64,000 bases of DNA from Vibrio sp. J1-1 (lineage in GTDB: Bacteria > Pseudomonadota > Gammaproteobacteria > Enterobacterales > Vibrionaceae). The stretch spans positions 186,001 to 250,000 of the forward strand of contig NZ_JAKKCM010000004.1 in NCBI RefSeq assembly GCF_021728395.1, in the 5' to 3' direction. Below, one piece after another: positions 1 to 9,500 of this stretch. The position numbers were made by a program, and so were the translations under genes. The notes beneath the pieces were generated by a model. It saw nothing but the letters and a program-made list of their open reading frames with translations, made no database searches and had not been told where the DNA came from. Numbering within the stretch: the stretch's first letter is position 1; each line of letters starts with the position of its first letter.

Positions 1-218
1 AAAGCTTTGAGGCCACTTTTAAGTTTGGCAAGAAACGCGTCATCAACTTCTTTAAACAAGTTGATGATCAACTGACCTTGTAACCAGTCACAAGTGATTT
101 GCTCTAGGCCTTCAAAACGACGGCCACGACCATGAAACAGTCGACGAATTTCATTTGGAGCTTGCGCCAGCTCGGTTTCTAAATGCTGGAAAAACAGCGG
201 AAGTTGTGATGCTTGCAT
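1..218 (-). CDS. N-terminal part of an uncharacterised protein (cut by window edge)
   Basis: An open frame runs from an ATG at 218 leftward off the window, giving 72 codons beginning MQASQLPLFFQHLE and containing RLFHGRGRRFEGLEQ. A weak purine-rich Shine-Dalgarno (AAGAGAA) precedes the ATG. The visible part has no signal peptide or membrane segment. It lies just downstream of the pseudouridine synthase on the same strand (about 30 bases), so the two are probably co-transcribed. From memory, vibrios carry a class I SAM-dependent methyltransferase beside this pseudouridine synthase, and this may be its N-terminus. No methyltransferase motif is inside the window, so that is inference only. Confidence 0.72.
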   Translation of the reverse strand, partial: MQASQLPLFFQHLETELAQAPNEIRRLFHGRGRRFEGLEQITCDWLQGQLIINLFKEVDDAFLAKLKSGLKA

Positions 219-248
219 CGAGTTCTCTTTTCTAATCTTTTTTAAACT

Positions 249-941
249 TTATTTGATGGTTGGCCAGTTCAGTTTCCAAGGGGAAAGCCAAGTGTCCAAT
301 CCCTGGGAGACAATGTCACTGTGCCATTTTCCACCAAGCACTTCGTATTCTCGCGGATCGCAGACAAAGCGATATTGCTCATCTTGATATTGGAAACATA
401 GTGAGAAGGCATGCAGGTAACCGCGGTCAGCCTCGTTCCCCGCATTATATATCGGATCGCCAACAATACCTGAGCCGACCGATTTTAATGCCACGCGGAT
501 TTGATGCGTTTTACCTGTGTGTGGCTTACATAAAAATAAGCGCTCTCCCGGCTCTGCGGCAAGGGAGAAAAACTGTGTTATCGCAGGGTTGTGTTTGCTG
601 TTTACCAGCTTCCATGATGAACGGCGCGAACGTTCCATATCGCCAATGACCAACCCTTGCTTCTTTTTCGGCTTTTTCGAGCCAATCGCCAGATAAAACT
701 TTTCCACTTGGCGATCGGCAAAAGCTTGAGATAACACGCTGGCCGCTTTGGCGTTGCGTCCGAGGAGCAAAATACCCGACGTCATTTTATCCAGTCGGTG
801 GACGAGATAAAGCTGCTCATCACCACTCTGCTTGGCCACTTCTTGCAGCAGCATTGTGTCACCATCGTCTTTATGAACGGAGACGTTGGGATGTTTATTG
901 ATGATCAGAAAATCTGTATGGGTATGTAGAATATCGAACAT
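249..941 (-). CDS. RluA-family pseudouridine synthase (TIGR01621-like)
   Basis: This 230-residue protein should isomerise a uridine to pseudouridine in rRNA or tRNA; the target site is unknown. The RluA signature HRLDKMTSGILLLGRNAKAA begins near residue 48 and holds the catalytic Asp at about 51. A second conserved stretch, KPHTGKTHQIRVAL, follows near residue 139. There is no N-terminal S4 domain, and the length fits the short RluA-like group. The ATG at 941 has no Shine-Dalgarno: a terminator-like hairpin (947-970) and its U-run abut the start codon, so expression may need read-through or leaderless initiation. Family assignment is firm, substrate is not. Confidence 0.92.
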   Translation of the reverse strand: MFDILHTHTDFLIINKHPNVSVHKDDGDTMLLQEVAKQSGDEQLYLVHRLDKMTSGILLLGRNAKAASVLSQAFADRQVEKFYLAIGSKKPKKKQGLVIGDMERSRRSSWKLVNSKHNPAITQFFSLAAEPGERLFLCKPHTGKTHQIRVALKSVGSGIVGDPIYNAGNEADRGYLHAFSLCFQYQDEQYRFVCDPREYEVLGGKWHSDIVSQGLDTWLSPWKLNWPTIK

Positions 942-946
942 AAAAA

Positions 947-970
947 TCTGGCTCCACGTTTGGAGCCAGA
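947..970 (-). terminator. Intrinsic terminator abutting the next start codon
   Basis: TCTGGCTCCA pairs perfectly with TGGAGCCAGA across a 4-base loop. On the minus strand it is followed by five Ts that run directly into the ATG of the pseudouridine synthase. It fits best as the old terminator of the degraded gene at 991-1098. Confidence 0.75.
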
Positions 971-990
971 AGTATACCGATTCTGATTGA

Positions 991-1098
991 TTAGGCGAGC
1001 TTAAACTGCCCCATTAGGCCTTTACGTTCCCCTACCGTATGCTTTAAGCCTTCGGCATTTTTTGAGTGAACGTGTGCGAGCGCCCACGAATTATCAAG
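991..1098 (-). pseudogene. Degraded 3' remnant, possibly of a chemotaxis receptor
   Basis: On the minus strand, between an in-frame TGA (1099-1101) and a TAA (991-993), lies a 35-codon frame with no start codon. It contains AEGLKHTVGERKGLMGQFKLA-like sequence at its end (residues about 15-35). A hydrophilic tail ending in GQFKL(A) resembles the extreme C-terminus of methyl-accepting chemotaxis proteins, and a strong intrinsic terminator follows 21 bases later, as expected after a real gene. I read this as the last piece of a deleted gene. Chance cannot be excluded for so short a frame. Confidence 0.35.
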
Positions 1099-1122
1099 TC
1101 AATATAGATAAGTAGCTAGCAT

Positions 1123-1152
1123 AAAAAAGGGAGCCTACCAAGGCTCCCTTTT
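1123..1152 (-). terminator. Terminator of the sodium-dependent transporter gene
   Basis: AAAAGGGAGCCT pairs with AGGCTCCCTTTT around a 4-base loop. The minus strand ends in a run of six Ts, 18 bases past the transporter stop codon. Confidence 0.9.
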
Positions 1153-1169
1153 GAAAGATAGATGACTGG

Positions 1170-2597
1170 TTAGAGCTTCTTCGAAAAGATAGCTGCCAGG
1201 CCTATAGTCACGATACCTAGTACCATGATTTCACCTTTACCACTGTCAAATCCTGATTTGATACCCATGAAAGCAACAATTGCAATCGCCACTGGAATAA
1301 CGAATTTCACTAGGTTGTACCAAAGCCCAAATAGTGGGAAAGATACTTTACCGTCATTCGTGATCTCTTTTTCAAGCTCATCACGATTCAGTCGCCAACC
1401 AGCGAAGATACACAGCAACATACCGCCAACAGCCATAAAGATTTTGTCAGTGAGTAGGTCGAAGATGTCAAATGCACCGGTACCAAATAGTGTTGGCCCC
1501 ATTCCACCGAGAGACAAAGAAGCGAATACACACAATATCGCCATTACCGAGCTCGCTGAAAGCACGGCACTTGAACGCTTCATGCCCTTTTCATCAATGA
1601 GATAAGAAACCACAACTTCAAGTAGTGAAACTGACGAGGTTAAGGCAGCCGCAGTCAGACCAACAAAGAACATGATCGCAAACAGGAAGCCGATAAGCCC
1701 ACCCATTTCAGCAAACAGTTGTGGCACAACAACGAACACTAGACCTGGGCCTGCTGCTGGCTCAATGCCGAAAGCAAACATCGCTGGGAACATAGCAATA
1801 CCCGCAAGGATTGCTACGCCAGTATCCATCGCTGTGATCATACCTGTAGTTTGCACCACATTTTCTTTCTTCTTAAGGTAAGAGCCGTAAGTAATCATAC
1901 AACCCATACCCAAACTTAGTGAGAAGAACGCCTGACCAAGCGCGGCAAGTACGACACTGCTGTCTACCTCAGAGAAGTCTGGCATGAACAAGAATTCAAC
2001 CCCTGCCATTGCGCCTGGTAGCATCAGACCTTTTATTGATACGACAATCAAAATAAGGAATAGAAGTGGCATCAAAACCTTACCCGCCTTCTCGATACCG
2101 CCAGAAATGCCTTTCATAACAATGAAGATATTCATGAACAGGTAAAGCGCCATCCATATTAGAGGCTGGATAGGGTCAGATATAAAGCCACCGAAGCTAT
2201 CACCGATGGCTTCAGGTGTACTCAACAAGCCCCCGCCTACTTTAAAGATGTACGCCAGAGCCCAACCGCCAACAACTGGGTAAAAACCCATGATCAACAG
2301 ACCACTCAGCACGCCCATCACGCCAGTAAACGTCCAGCGGCTATCGGTTGATTTAAATGCACCAACTGCAGATCGACCAGTTTTACGACCAACCGCGAAT
2401 TCGGTCAGCATCACACTGAAACCAATAAAAATGACAAAGATAAGGTAAATGGCAACAAATGCGCCACCGCCACCCTCTCCCGCCGTGTATGGGAATTTCC
2501 ATATATTACCCAAGCCAACAGCGGAACCCGCTGCGGCCATAACGAAGCCTAATTTAGACCCCCACGTATCACGTGGTGCTGTATTAGTTGTAGCCAC
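1170..2597 (-). CDS. Sodium-dependent transporter, neurotransmitter:sodium symporter (NSS) family
   Basis: This inner-membrane protein of 475 residues should couple Na+ import to uptake of a small amino-acid-like substrate; the substrate cannot be read from sequence. The TM1 signature GLGNIWKFPYTAGEGGGGAF lies at residues 28-47, with the unwound GLGNIWKFPY ion/substrate site intact, and about eleven to twelve hydrophobic segments follow. Length matches bacterial NSS proteins. Translation starts at GTG with GGAG seven bases upstream. It is monocistronic, with its own terminator at 1123-1152 and a 368-base non-coding region separating it from divergent cls. Confidence 0.93.
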   Translation of the reverse strand: MATTNTAPRDTWGSKLGFVMAAAGSAVGLGNIWKFPYTAGEGGGGAFVAIYLIFVIFIGFSVMLTEFAVGRKTGRSAVGAFKSTDSRWTFTGVMGVLSGLLIMGFYPVVGGWALAYIFKVGGGLLSTPEAIGDSFGGFISDPIQPLIWMALYLFMNIFIVMKGISGGIEKAGKVLMPLLFLILIVVSIKGLMLPGAMAGVEFLFMPDFSEVDSSVVLAALGQAFFSLSLGMGCMITYGSYLKKKENVVQTTGMITAMDTGVAILAGIAMFPAMFAFGIEPAAGPGLVFVVVPQLFAEMGGLIGFLFAIMFFVGLTAAALTSSVSLLEVVVSYLIDEKGMKRSSAVLSASSVMAILCVFASLSLGGMGPTLFGTGAFDIFDLLTDKIFMAVGGMLLCIFAGWRLNRDELEKEITNDGKVSFPLFGLWYNLVKFVIPVAIAIVAFMGIKSGFDSGKGEIMVLGIVTIGLAAIFSKKL

Positions 2598-2965
2598 GTT
2601 TTATCTCCAAAATTAAATGTGTTGTGTTTGCATAAAAATAGGCGTCGAAAATGTGTGTTTATATTAAGTTACACACTTATAAAATTATTGTTAGACGCTC
2701 TATCCCATCAGTAAACCAGTTCCCCGTTAAAATTAAAAGTCTCAGCAAGTATATTTATCGCACAATTGCTGCATCACGCATGTTATATGCTGCTTTTTTA
2801 TTCATCGGTTAAAGATTAACCTTGCAATTAAAACATCAATAACAGATTCCCCTGTTATGAACTCAATCCCTCATATAAAATCACTTTAATTCTTAGCAAG
2901 AAAGCTATTTCCCCAACACACTTTTATGCCTAATATCCTTAATGGGCGTAATATTTTGAGCGTAT
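2598..2965. other. Divergent intergenic region between NSS transporter and cls
   Basis: This 368-base AT-rich stretch must hold both divergent promoters. The only structure I see is nested inverted repeats: GCGTC at 2642-2646 with GACGC at 2694-2698, enclosing GTGTGT / ACACAC. These lie in the leader of the minus-strand transporter. No ORF with a ribosome-binding site is visible. Confidence 0.5.
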
Positions 2966-4420
2966 ATGGATAAGTTTTATCATTTTCTTACACTTGCTGG
3001 CATCGGGCTGTATTGGTTACTCGTCGCTGGTGTCACCATCCGTGTGGTTTTAAAACGCCGCGCCGTGAGTGTTTCGTTAGCTTGGCTAATGATCATTTAT
3101 ATTCTTCCGGTTCTTGGTGTAGCCTGTTATTTCCTTTTCGGCGAACTTAATTTAGGCCGAAAGCGAGCTGAACGTGCAAAAGTGATGTTTGCCCCTTTTG
3201 CGGAGTGGTTCAGCCAACTGAATGATTGCAACGCACACATGCCAGAAACCATGGGGCGTCATATCTATCGCATTGATGAGCTGTGTAATAACCGCCTCGG
3301 ACTACCCGCATTAAGCGGTAACACGCTCTCGTTACAACAGACGCCTGACGAAATTTTGCATTCGATTATCGAAGATATCGAAAATGCACAAACCAGTATT
3401 CGGATGGTGTTCTACATTTGGCACCCAGGAGGCTTGGCAGATTCCGTTGCCTCAGCGCTTATTCGAGCATCCAAACGTGGCGTAGATGTAAAACTCCTGC
3501 TTGACTCTGCTGGCAGTCCACGATTTTTCAGAAGCCCTTGGCACAGGATGATGAAGGACGCTGGCATAGAAGTGATACAAGCATTGGAAGTAAATATGTG
3601 GCGTATTTTCTTGCGTCGTTTAGATCTTCGCCAACACAGAAAGATCATCGTTATCGATGATGAAATCGCCTACACCGGCTCGATGAACCTCGTTGATCCG
3701 GCTTACTTTAAGCAAAGTAGTGGTGTCGGTCATTGGATTGACATTATGGTTCGAATAACTGGCCCAACGGTTAATGTGTTGAGTGCAATTCACTGCTGGG
3801 ACTGGGAAGTCGAAACCGGCGAACGCCAATTTCCCAATCGGCCGGAATGTAATATCGATGGTTATCACTGCCAACACCCGATACAAGTGGTTCCATCAGG
3901 TCCGGGCATGCCCGAATACCTCATTTATCAGGTACTAACGTTAGCCATAAACCAAGCGAATCGTTCGGTGCGAATCACCACTCCGTATTTCGTTCCAAAT
4001 ACAGATTTACTGGAAACACTGAAAATGACCGCGCAACGAGGCATCGATGTCGAACTTATCATTCCTCATAAAAATGACTCGGTAATGGTTCAATGGGCTT
4101 CTCGTGCCTTTTACAGTGAACTTCTCACCGCGGGTGTGAAGATTTATGAATTTTATGGCGGATTGCTGCATACAAAATCCGTGGTTATTGATGAGCAATT
4201 TTGTTTGGTCGGTACAGTAAATATGGACATGCGCAGCTTGTGGCTGAACTTCGAGGTTACGCTGGCAGTCGATGATGAAGACTTCACCAAAGAGATGTCT
4301 TGTCTACAAGACAGCTACATCAAACAGTCCTATCCGGTTGAAAAGAAGGTTTGGGATAAACGGAGCCTGTTCTCTCGCTTCTTAGAACGCGTGTTCTATC
4401 TCTTTAACCCGCTTCTGTAA
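2966..4420 (+). CDS. cls: Cardiolipin synthase (ClsA type)
   Basis: Condenses two phosphatidylglycerol molecules to cardiolipin and glycerol at the inner membrane. The 484 residues begin with two hydrophobic helices (about 8-25 and 38-58), followed by two phospholipase-D HKD motifs. The first is HRKIIVIDDEIAYTGSMN from His224; the second is HTKSVVIDEQFCLVGTVNMD from His402. Length and layout are those of E. coli ClsA (486 residues). The gene stands alone, divergent from the NSS transporter, and is closed by the terminator at 4446-4480. Assignment is firm; vibrios can have further cls paralogues, so the exact subtype is inferred from the two N-terminal helices. Confidence 0.95.
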   Translation: MDKFYHFLTLAGIGLYWLLVAGVTIRVVLKRRAVSVSLAWLMIIYILPVLGVACYFLFGELNLGRKRAERAKVMFAPFAEWFSQLNDCNAHMPETMGRHIYRIDELCNNRLGLPALSGNTLSLQQTPDEILHSIIEDIENAQTSIRMVFYIWHPGGLADSVASALIRASKRGVDVKLLLDSAGSPRFFRSPWHRMMKDAGIEVIQALEVNMWRIFLRRLDLRQHRKIIVIDDEIAYTGSMNLVDPAYFKQSSGVGHWIDIMVRITGPTVNVLSAIHCWDWEVETGERQFPNRPECNIDGYHCQHPIQVVPSGPGMPEYLIYQVLTLAINQANRSVRITTPYFVPNTDLLETLKMTAQRGIDVELIIPHKNDSVMVQWASRAFYSELLTAGVKIYEFYGGLLHTKSVVIDEQFCLVGTVNMDMRSLWLNFEVTLAVDDEDFTKEMSCLQDSYIKQSYPVEKKVWDKRSLFSRFLERVFYLFNPLL

Positions 4421-4445
4421 TGCCCTCAGCCTGTGAAATAAACTT

Positions 4446-4480
4446 CAATCCCGCGCTAAATTTCTTGACGCGGGATTGTT
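4446..4480 (+). terminator. Terminator after cls
   Basis: CAATCCCGCG pairs with CGCGGGATTG around a 13-base loop, followed by a short T-rich tract. Confidence 0.8.
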
Positions 4481-4659
4481 TGGTCGGATTGCTGTGAACC
4501 AAAAATAATTGAGATAAAACTAATCACGCTCTTTGGGTATTCTCTTACGCTATTAGGTGTTCCAAGTGGTTATGGTTCGATAGTTGAGTTTTCCCTTGCA
4601 AACAACCCGTAGTCCATGTTTTAAATAATCAAAATCGTTTTATTAAACAGGGAATTTAT

Positions 4660-5865
4660 ATGTCAGAGGGTAAAAAGACCAAACTGATTACCGCAGGCCG
4701 AGATAAAAAGTGGACAAACGGTGTTGTTAACCCACCCGTTCAACGCGCTTCAACCATCGTATTTGATAGTGTTGCCGAGAAAAACCAAGCGACGATGAAC
4801 CGCGCAAACAAAACGCTATTTTACGGGCGTCGCGGTACCAATACACACTTTGCTTTTCAGGACGCTATGGTTGAGATTGAAGGCGGTGCGGGATGTGCTC
4901 TCTACCCTTGTGGAACCGCAGCGATTTCGAACACAATCCTGTCTTTTGTAGAGACAGGCGACCACATCCTTATGGTTGACACTTGTTACGAGCCGACTCG
5001 TGATTTCTGTAACGTCATGATGAAAAAAATGGGTATAGAGACAACCTACTATGACCCAATGATCGGCGCAGATATCCGCGATCTGATTCAACCTAACACC
5101 AAAGTACTTTTCCTTGAATCACCTGGTTCTATTACCATGGAAGTACAAGATGTTCCGACGCTTGCCCGAATTGCCCATGAACACGATATCATTGTGATCC
5201 TCGACAACACGTGGGGAGCAGGTGTTAACTTCTCTCCGTTTGAGCATGGGGTTGATATTTCTGTGCAAGCAGCGACCAAATACATCGTCGGTCACTCAGA
5301 CGTCATGCTGGGTACGGCGGTCGCTTCAGAGAAATACTGGGATCAGTTGCGTGAACAGAGCTATTTAATGGGTCAGTGTGTTTCGCCTGACGATGTGTAC
5401 CTCGGCCTTCGCGGTCTACGTACTTTAGATGTTCGTCTTCGCCAGCATGCAGAAAGCAGCTTGAAAGTGGCTAAGTGGTTAGCTACACGACCTGAAGTAG
5501 AACGAGTACTTCATCCGGCACTAGAAACTTCCCCAGGGCATGAGTTTTTCAAACGCGATTTTACCGGCGGCAATGGTCTGTTCTCATTCGTACTGAAAAC
5601 ATCATACCCTAAAGCCACAACCGCTTTACTTGATGGCATGAAACACTTCAGCATGGGCTACTCTTGGGGTGGCTTTGAGAGCTTGATTCTTGCCAATGAA
5701 CCAAGAAGCTTTAACAGCTTGCGTACTGTTGCGCATCCTCATTTTGAAGGTACGTTAATCCGTCTTCATATTGGTTTGGAAGATGTCGACGACTTGATCG
5801 CCGATCTGGAAGCTGGTTTAGCACGATACAATGCTCTGATTCTAGAGAAAGAAGTTTCAATGTAG
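4660..5865 (+). CDS. metC: Cystathionine beta-lyase
   Basis: PLP-dependent cleavage of cystathionine to homocysteine, pyruvate and ammonia, the penultimate step of methionine synthesis. The 401 residues show the Cys/Met-metabolism PLP fold: [16 protein letters not shown] near residue 51, LDNTWGAGV with the PLP-nitrogen Asp, and the Schiff-base lysine at about 207 in [14 protein letters not shown]. Length agrees with E. coli MetC (395). The long, specific N-terminus and [12 protein letters not shown] toward the end favour MetC over cystathionine gamma-synthase. AGGGAA precedes the ATG. I did not find a clear MetJ box in the 180 bases upstream. Confidence 0.94.
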   Translation: MSEGKKTKLITAGRDKKWTNGVVNPPVQRASTIVFDSVAEKNQATMNRANKTLFYGRRGTNTHFAFQDAMVEIEGGAGCALYPCGTAAISNTILSFVETGDHILMVDTCYEPTRDFCNVMMKKMGIETTYYDPMIGADIRDLIQPNTKVLFLESPGSITMEVQDVPTLARIAHEHDIIVILDNTWGAGVNFSPFEHGVDISVQAATKYIVGHSDVMLGTAVASEKYWDQLREQSYLMGQCVSPDDVYLGLRGLRTLDVRLRQHAESSLKVAKWLATRPEVERVLHPALETSPGHEFFKRDFTGGNGLFSFVLKTSYPKATTALLDGMKHFSMGYSWGGFESLILANEPRSFNSLRTVAHPHFEGTLIRLHIGLEDVDDLIADLEAGLARYNALILEKEVSM

Positions 5866-5881
5866 AAAGATGTAGCCAATC

Positions 5882-5905
5882 AATGCCCTCATCTTGAGGG
5901 CATTT
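5882..5905 (+). terminator. Terminator after metC
   Basis: AATGCCCTC / GAGGGCATT hairpin with a 5-base loop, 16 bases after the metC stop; the following T tract is short. Confidence 0.72.
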
Positions 5906-5928
5906 GCTAATAGTCTGGTTTAATTAGC

Positions 5929-6492
5929 CTATACCGTTTTACACGGACATCCGACGATATGATCATCTACCATTCCGACCGCTTGCATAAACGCATAACA
6001 AATGGTTTCTCCGACAAATTTAAAACCTCTTTTCTTGAGAAATTTACTCATCGCTTTTGATTGCTCAGTAGAAGCAGGTACTTCGCTCATATCCTGCCAT
6101 TGATTAATCACAGGTTTATGATCGACAAACTGCCATAGAGCCTCTGACAAACTTCCATACTCATCAATCAACTGCTTAGCTGCTTTCGCATTGCTGAACA
6201 CTGAATTGATCTTGCCGCGATGTTTCACGACATCAAAATTTTCTACGATATATTCAGCGCGTTCTTCACCATGCTGTACCAACGCATCTAAATCGTAATG
6301 TTCAAATGCTTCTCTGTAGCCTTCTCGCTTCTTCAGTATGGTTATCCAGCTTAGCCCCGCTTGTGCACCTTCTAGAGTGATAAATTCGAATAGCACTTTA
6401 TCGTCATGCACGGGGATTCCCCACTCTGCATCATGATACTCACGCTCTAACGCGTGGTTCATCGCCCAAGCGCAGCTTTTGTGTTCTGTCAT
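5929..6492 (-). CDS. tag: DNA-3-methyladenine glycosylase I
   Basis: Constitutive base-excision enzyme that removes 3-methyladenine from alkylated DNA. The 187 residues match E. coli Tag in length. Motifs include the N-terminal CAWAMNHALEREYHDAEWG, with the first zinc Cys and His, the GLSWITILKKREGYREAF helix-hairpin region, and the C-terminal DDHIVGCPCK carrying the last zinc His and Cys. It is convergent with metC and lies downstream of the RND operon on the same strand, but a terminator (6505-6553) separates them, so it is probably transcribed from its own promoter. Confidence 0.95.
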   Translation of the reverse strand: MTEHKSCAWAMNHALEREYHDAEWGIPVHDDKVLFEFITLEGAQAGLSWITILKKREGYREAFEHYDLDALVQHGEERAEYIVENFDVVKHRGKINSVFSNAKAAKQLIDEYGSLSEALWQFVDHKPVINQWQDMSEVPASTEQSKAMSKFLKKRGFKFVGETICYAFMQAVGMVDDHIVGCPCKTV

Positions 6493-6504
6493 TCTAAGTC
6501 CTTA

Positions 6505-6553
6505 TAAAACGCCCCTGGCTTAATAGGGTCTGTTGACCTAGCCAGAGGCGTTA
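6505..6553 (-). terminator. Terminator of the RND efflux operon
   Basis: A long stem pairs CGCCTCTGGCT with AGCCAGGGGCG (one mismatch) on the minus strand and is followed by TTTTAT. It lies 17 bases after the RND stop and ends just before tag. Confidence 0.75.
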
Positions 6554-6569
6554 ACGATTTATGCTAATT

Positions 6570-9500
6570 CTATTTCGGTACGGCGACTCTGTGGAATAGA
6601 CGATACAATACAGGAACAACAATCAAAGTTAATACCGTCGCAAAACCTAAACCAAACATGATCGTCACCGCCATTGGTTTGAAGAAAATATCGGGTAACA
6701 ACGGAATCATACCTAGAATCGTTGTGATAGCCGCCATGCATACAGGTCTGACACGGCTCACCGCTGCGTCGACAACCGCATCATAAGCGTCTTTACCTGA
6801 CCTCATTTCAATTTCGATTTGGTCGAGCAGGACGATTCCGTTTTTCAGTACCATCCCCGACAAACTTAAGAACCCTAGCAACGCCATAAAGCCAAATGGT
6901 GTATTCAGTGCCAACAAGCCGGTCGTAACACCTATCAGAGCCAGTGGCACGGTCAGCCACACTATCAATGGTTCTTTGACCGAGTTGAACAGGAATACGG
7001 TAATAAGGAACATGAACAGGTAACCCATTGGCATTGTGGTAAACAACGATGCTTGAGCATCACCTGAAGACTCGTACTCTCCCCCCCACTCGATAGAGTA
7101 TCCCGCAGGCATCTCGATGGCTTCAATTTGCGGTTGCAGACGTTTTTGCAATGTTGAAGCAGTTTCTTGACCCAAGATATCCGGATCAGCCATCACTGTG
7201 AGCATACGTTTACGATTTTTGCGAACGATGATTGGGTCTTCCCAACGCATGTCATAGCCCATCGTCACTTGTTGAAGTGGAATGAACTCACTTTTCGCCG
7301 GGCTCCAAATTTTCATGCCTTCAATGTTACGAATATCAATCCGTTCATCTTCAGGTAGTCGAGCCACGATTGGCATCAATGTTGTTCCATCACGGTAAAG
7401 ACCAATGGTCATACCCGAAAACGACATGGAGAGATAATCATCGACATCTGACTTAGTGATGCCGTAACGGCGAGCTTGGCTTTCGTTAAACTGAGGCTCG
7501 AGAACCTGAGTACGCTCTCGCCAATCATGTCTAATATTCGTCGCGGCAGGGTCCGCGTACATAATATCCATCACTTGAGCTGCGAGAGTGCGAAGCACCG
7601 TTGGATCAGAGCCGATGAGTCGCGCTTCAATTTTCGCACCACCACCAGGGCCTAACTCAATTTGTTTGAGTTTATAGTTAATTTCTGGGTAATTGGCTTT
7701 TAAATACTCTCGGAAACGCACCATTAATGGCTCAAGCGCTTCATAGTGAGTCATTCGAGTGGTGATTTCACCGTAAGCGGCGTAACTTTTCTCTGGTGCA
7801 TACGTCAACATGAAACGCTGTAAGCCTTTACCCGCAGTCGTTGTAATATGCTCAACATTTTCTTGTTGCGCTAACCAATGTTCAAGTTCGTTCAACTTAT
7901 CATTGGTTGCTCTAATATCCGTGCCTTCTGGTAACCAAACATCGATCTGGAAAATCGGTGTTGTTGAAGACGGGAAGAAAGATTGTTTTACAAACGTAAA
8001 TCCATACACACTGACCGCAAGGCCGGCAATCAACACCACAACCGTGAACCAGGCGCGACGCATACAGAACTCGAGAAAGCTCTTGTAGGCAACAAAAACA
8101 ATACCATTATACGGGTCGTTATCTTCCCCTTCTACTTGCTTGATCTTCTGGCCTTTGAAGAAAATGTCTGCAAAAAATGGCGTCAAAGAAATCGCAGTAA
8201 ACCAGCTCAGCATCAAAGAGATAAGCAGCACGGTAAATAAAGTACCACAGTACTCACCCGTGGAGTCCTGAGACAATCCAATCGGCGCAAAGGCGGTTAC
8301 TGCAATGATAGTCGCCCCAAGCAAAGGCCACTTAGTCTGAGTGACAACATCAGTCGCAGCTTGTAAACGTGTTCTTCCTTTTTGAGTGCCGATCAATATC
8401 CCTTCAACAACAACGATGGCATTATCCACCAGCATCCCCAAAGCAATAACCAAAGCCCCTAAAGAAATACGCTGCAGGTCAATCGCTAGGTACTTCATAA
8501 ATATGAAGGTACCAAGCACGGTTAACAGCAGGATCAAACCTATTAACAAGCCAGAGCGAAGCCCCATGAAGAACAGCAATACGATGATCACTATCCCAAC
8601 CGCTTGGGCGAGACTAATTACAAATCCGCTAACCGATTTATCCACCTCTTTCGGCTGACTGTAAATTTCTGAAATCTCGATTCCGACGGGCTGTTGATAT
8701 TTTAACTCTGCAAGTCGGCGATCAAACACTTTCCCCACTTCAACAACGTTGACGCCTTGTGCAAACGAGACGCCGACATTAAGTGCTAAGCTGCCATTGA
8801 AGTTAATTATGTTCTTTGGAACTTCAACGTAGCCACGTTTAATTTCGGCCACATCTTTAAGGAAAATCAACCCCTGAGCACCAACCTCGGTAATTAATAA
8901 ATCACCCAACTCATCGACATTTTGGAACTGCCCGGTAGGCTGGATTCGGATATACTCATCGCCGATTCTGATCGCACCTGCATCTGAGATAACGTTTTGA
9001 GTAGAGAGAAGACCAAATACCGTATCAGGAGACAGGCCCAGACTGCTCAATTTTTTCATCGAGATTTCGATAAAGACCTGCTCTTGCTGCTGGCCAGAGA
9101 CTGAAACTTTGCTCACTCCCTCCACAAGCTCAAGCTCTCGCCGTAGATAATCAACATAATCCAGGAGTTCTTTGTAGCTGTAACCATCCCCGGTTACCGC
9201 AAGTAAAATACCGTATACATCACCAAAGTCATCAATAACCTGAGGCTCGTTCACACCCGGCGGTAGTGTGCCTTTCAAGTCATTCACTTTACGGCGTAAT
9301 TCGTCCCAAATTTGTGGTAAGTCATCCGGACCGTAGTTGTTTTTCATCGTTACGGTAATTTGGGATAGCCCTCGGCTTGAAATAGAGTTCACCTCATCCA
9401 CATACGTCAACTGCTGAATCGCTTTTTCAAGCGGGTAAGTCACCTCTTCTTCCACTTGCTGAGGTGTCGCTCCGGGATACGAAGTCACCACCATGGCGTC

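Noticed and set aside
260-649. A 129-codon frame opposite the pseudouridine synthase
   Set aside because: Antisense shadow of a well-conserved gene, with low-complexity, non-protein-like composition and no ribosome-binding site.
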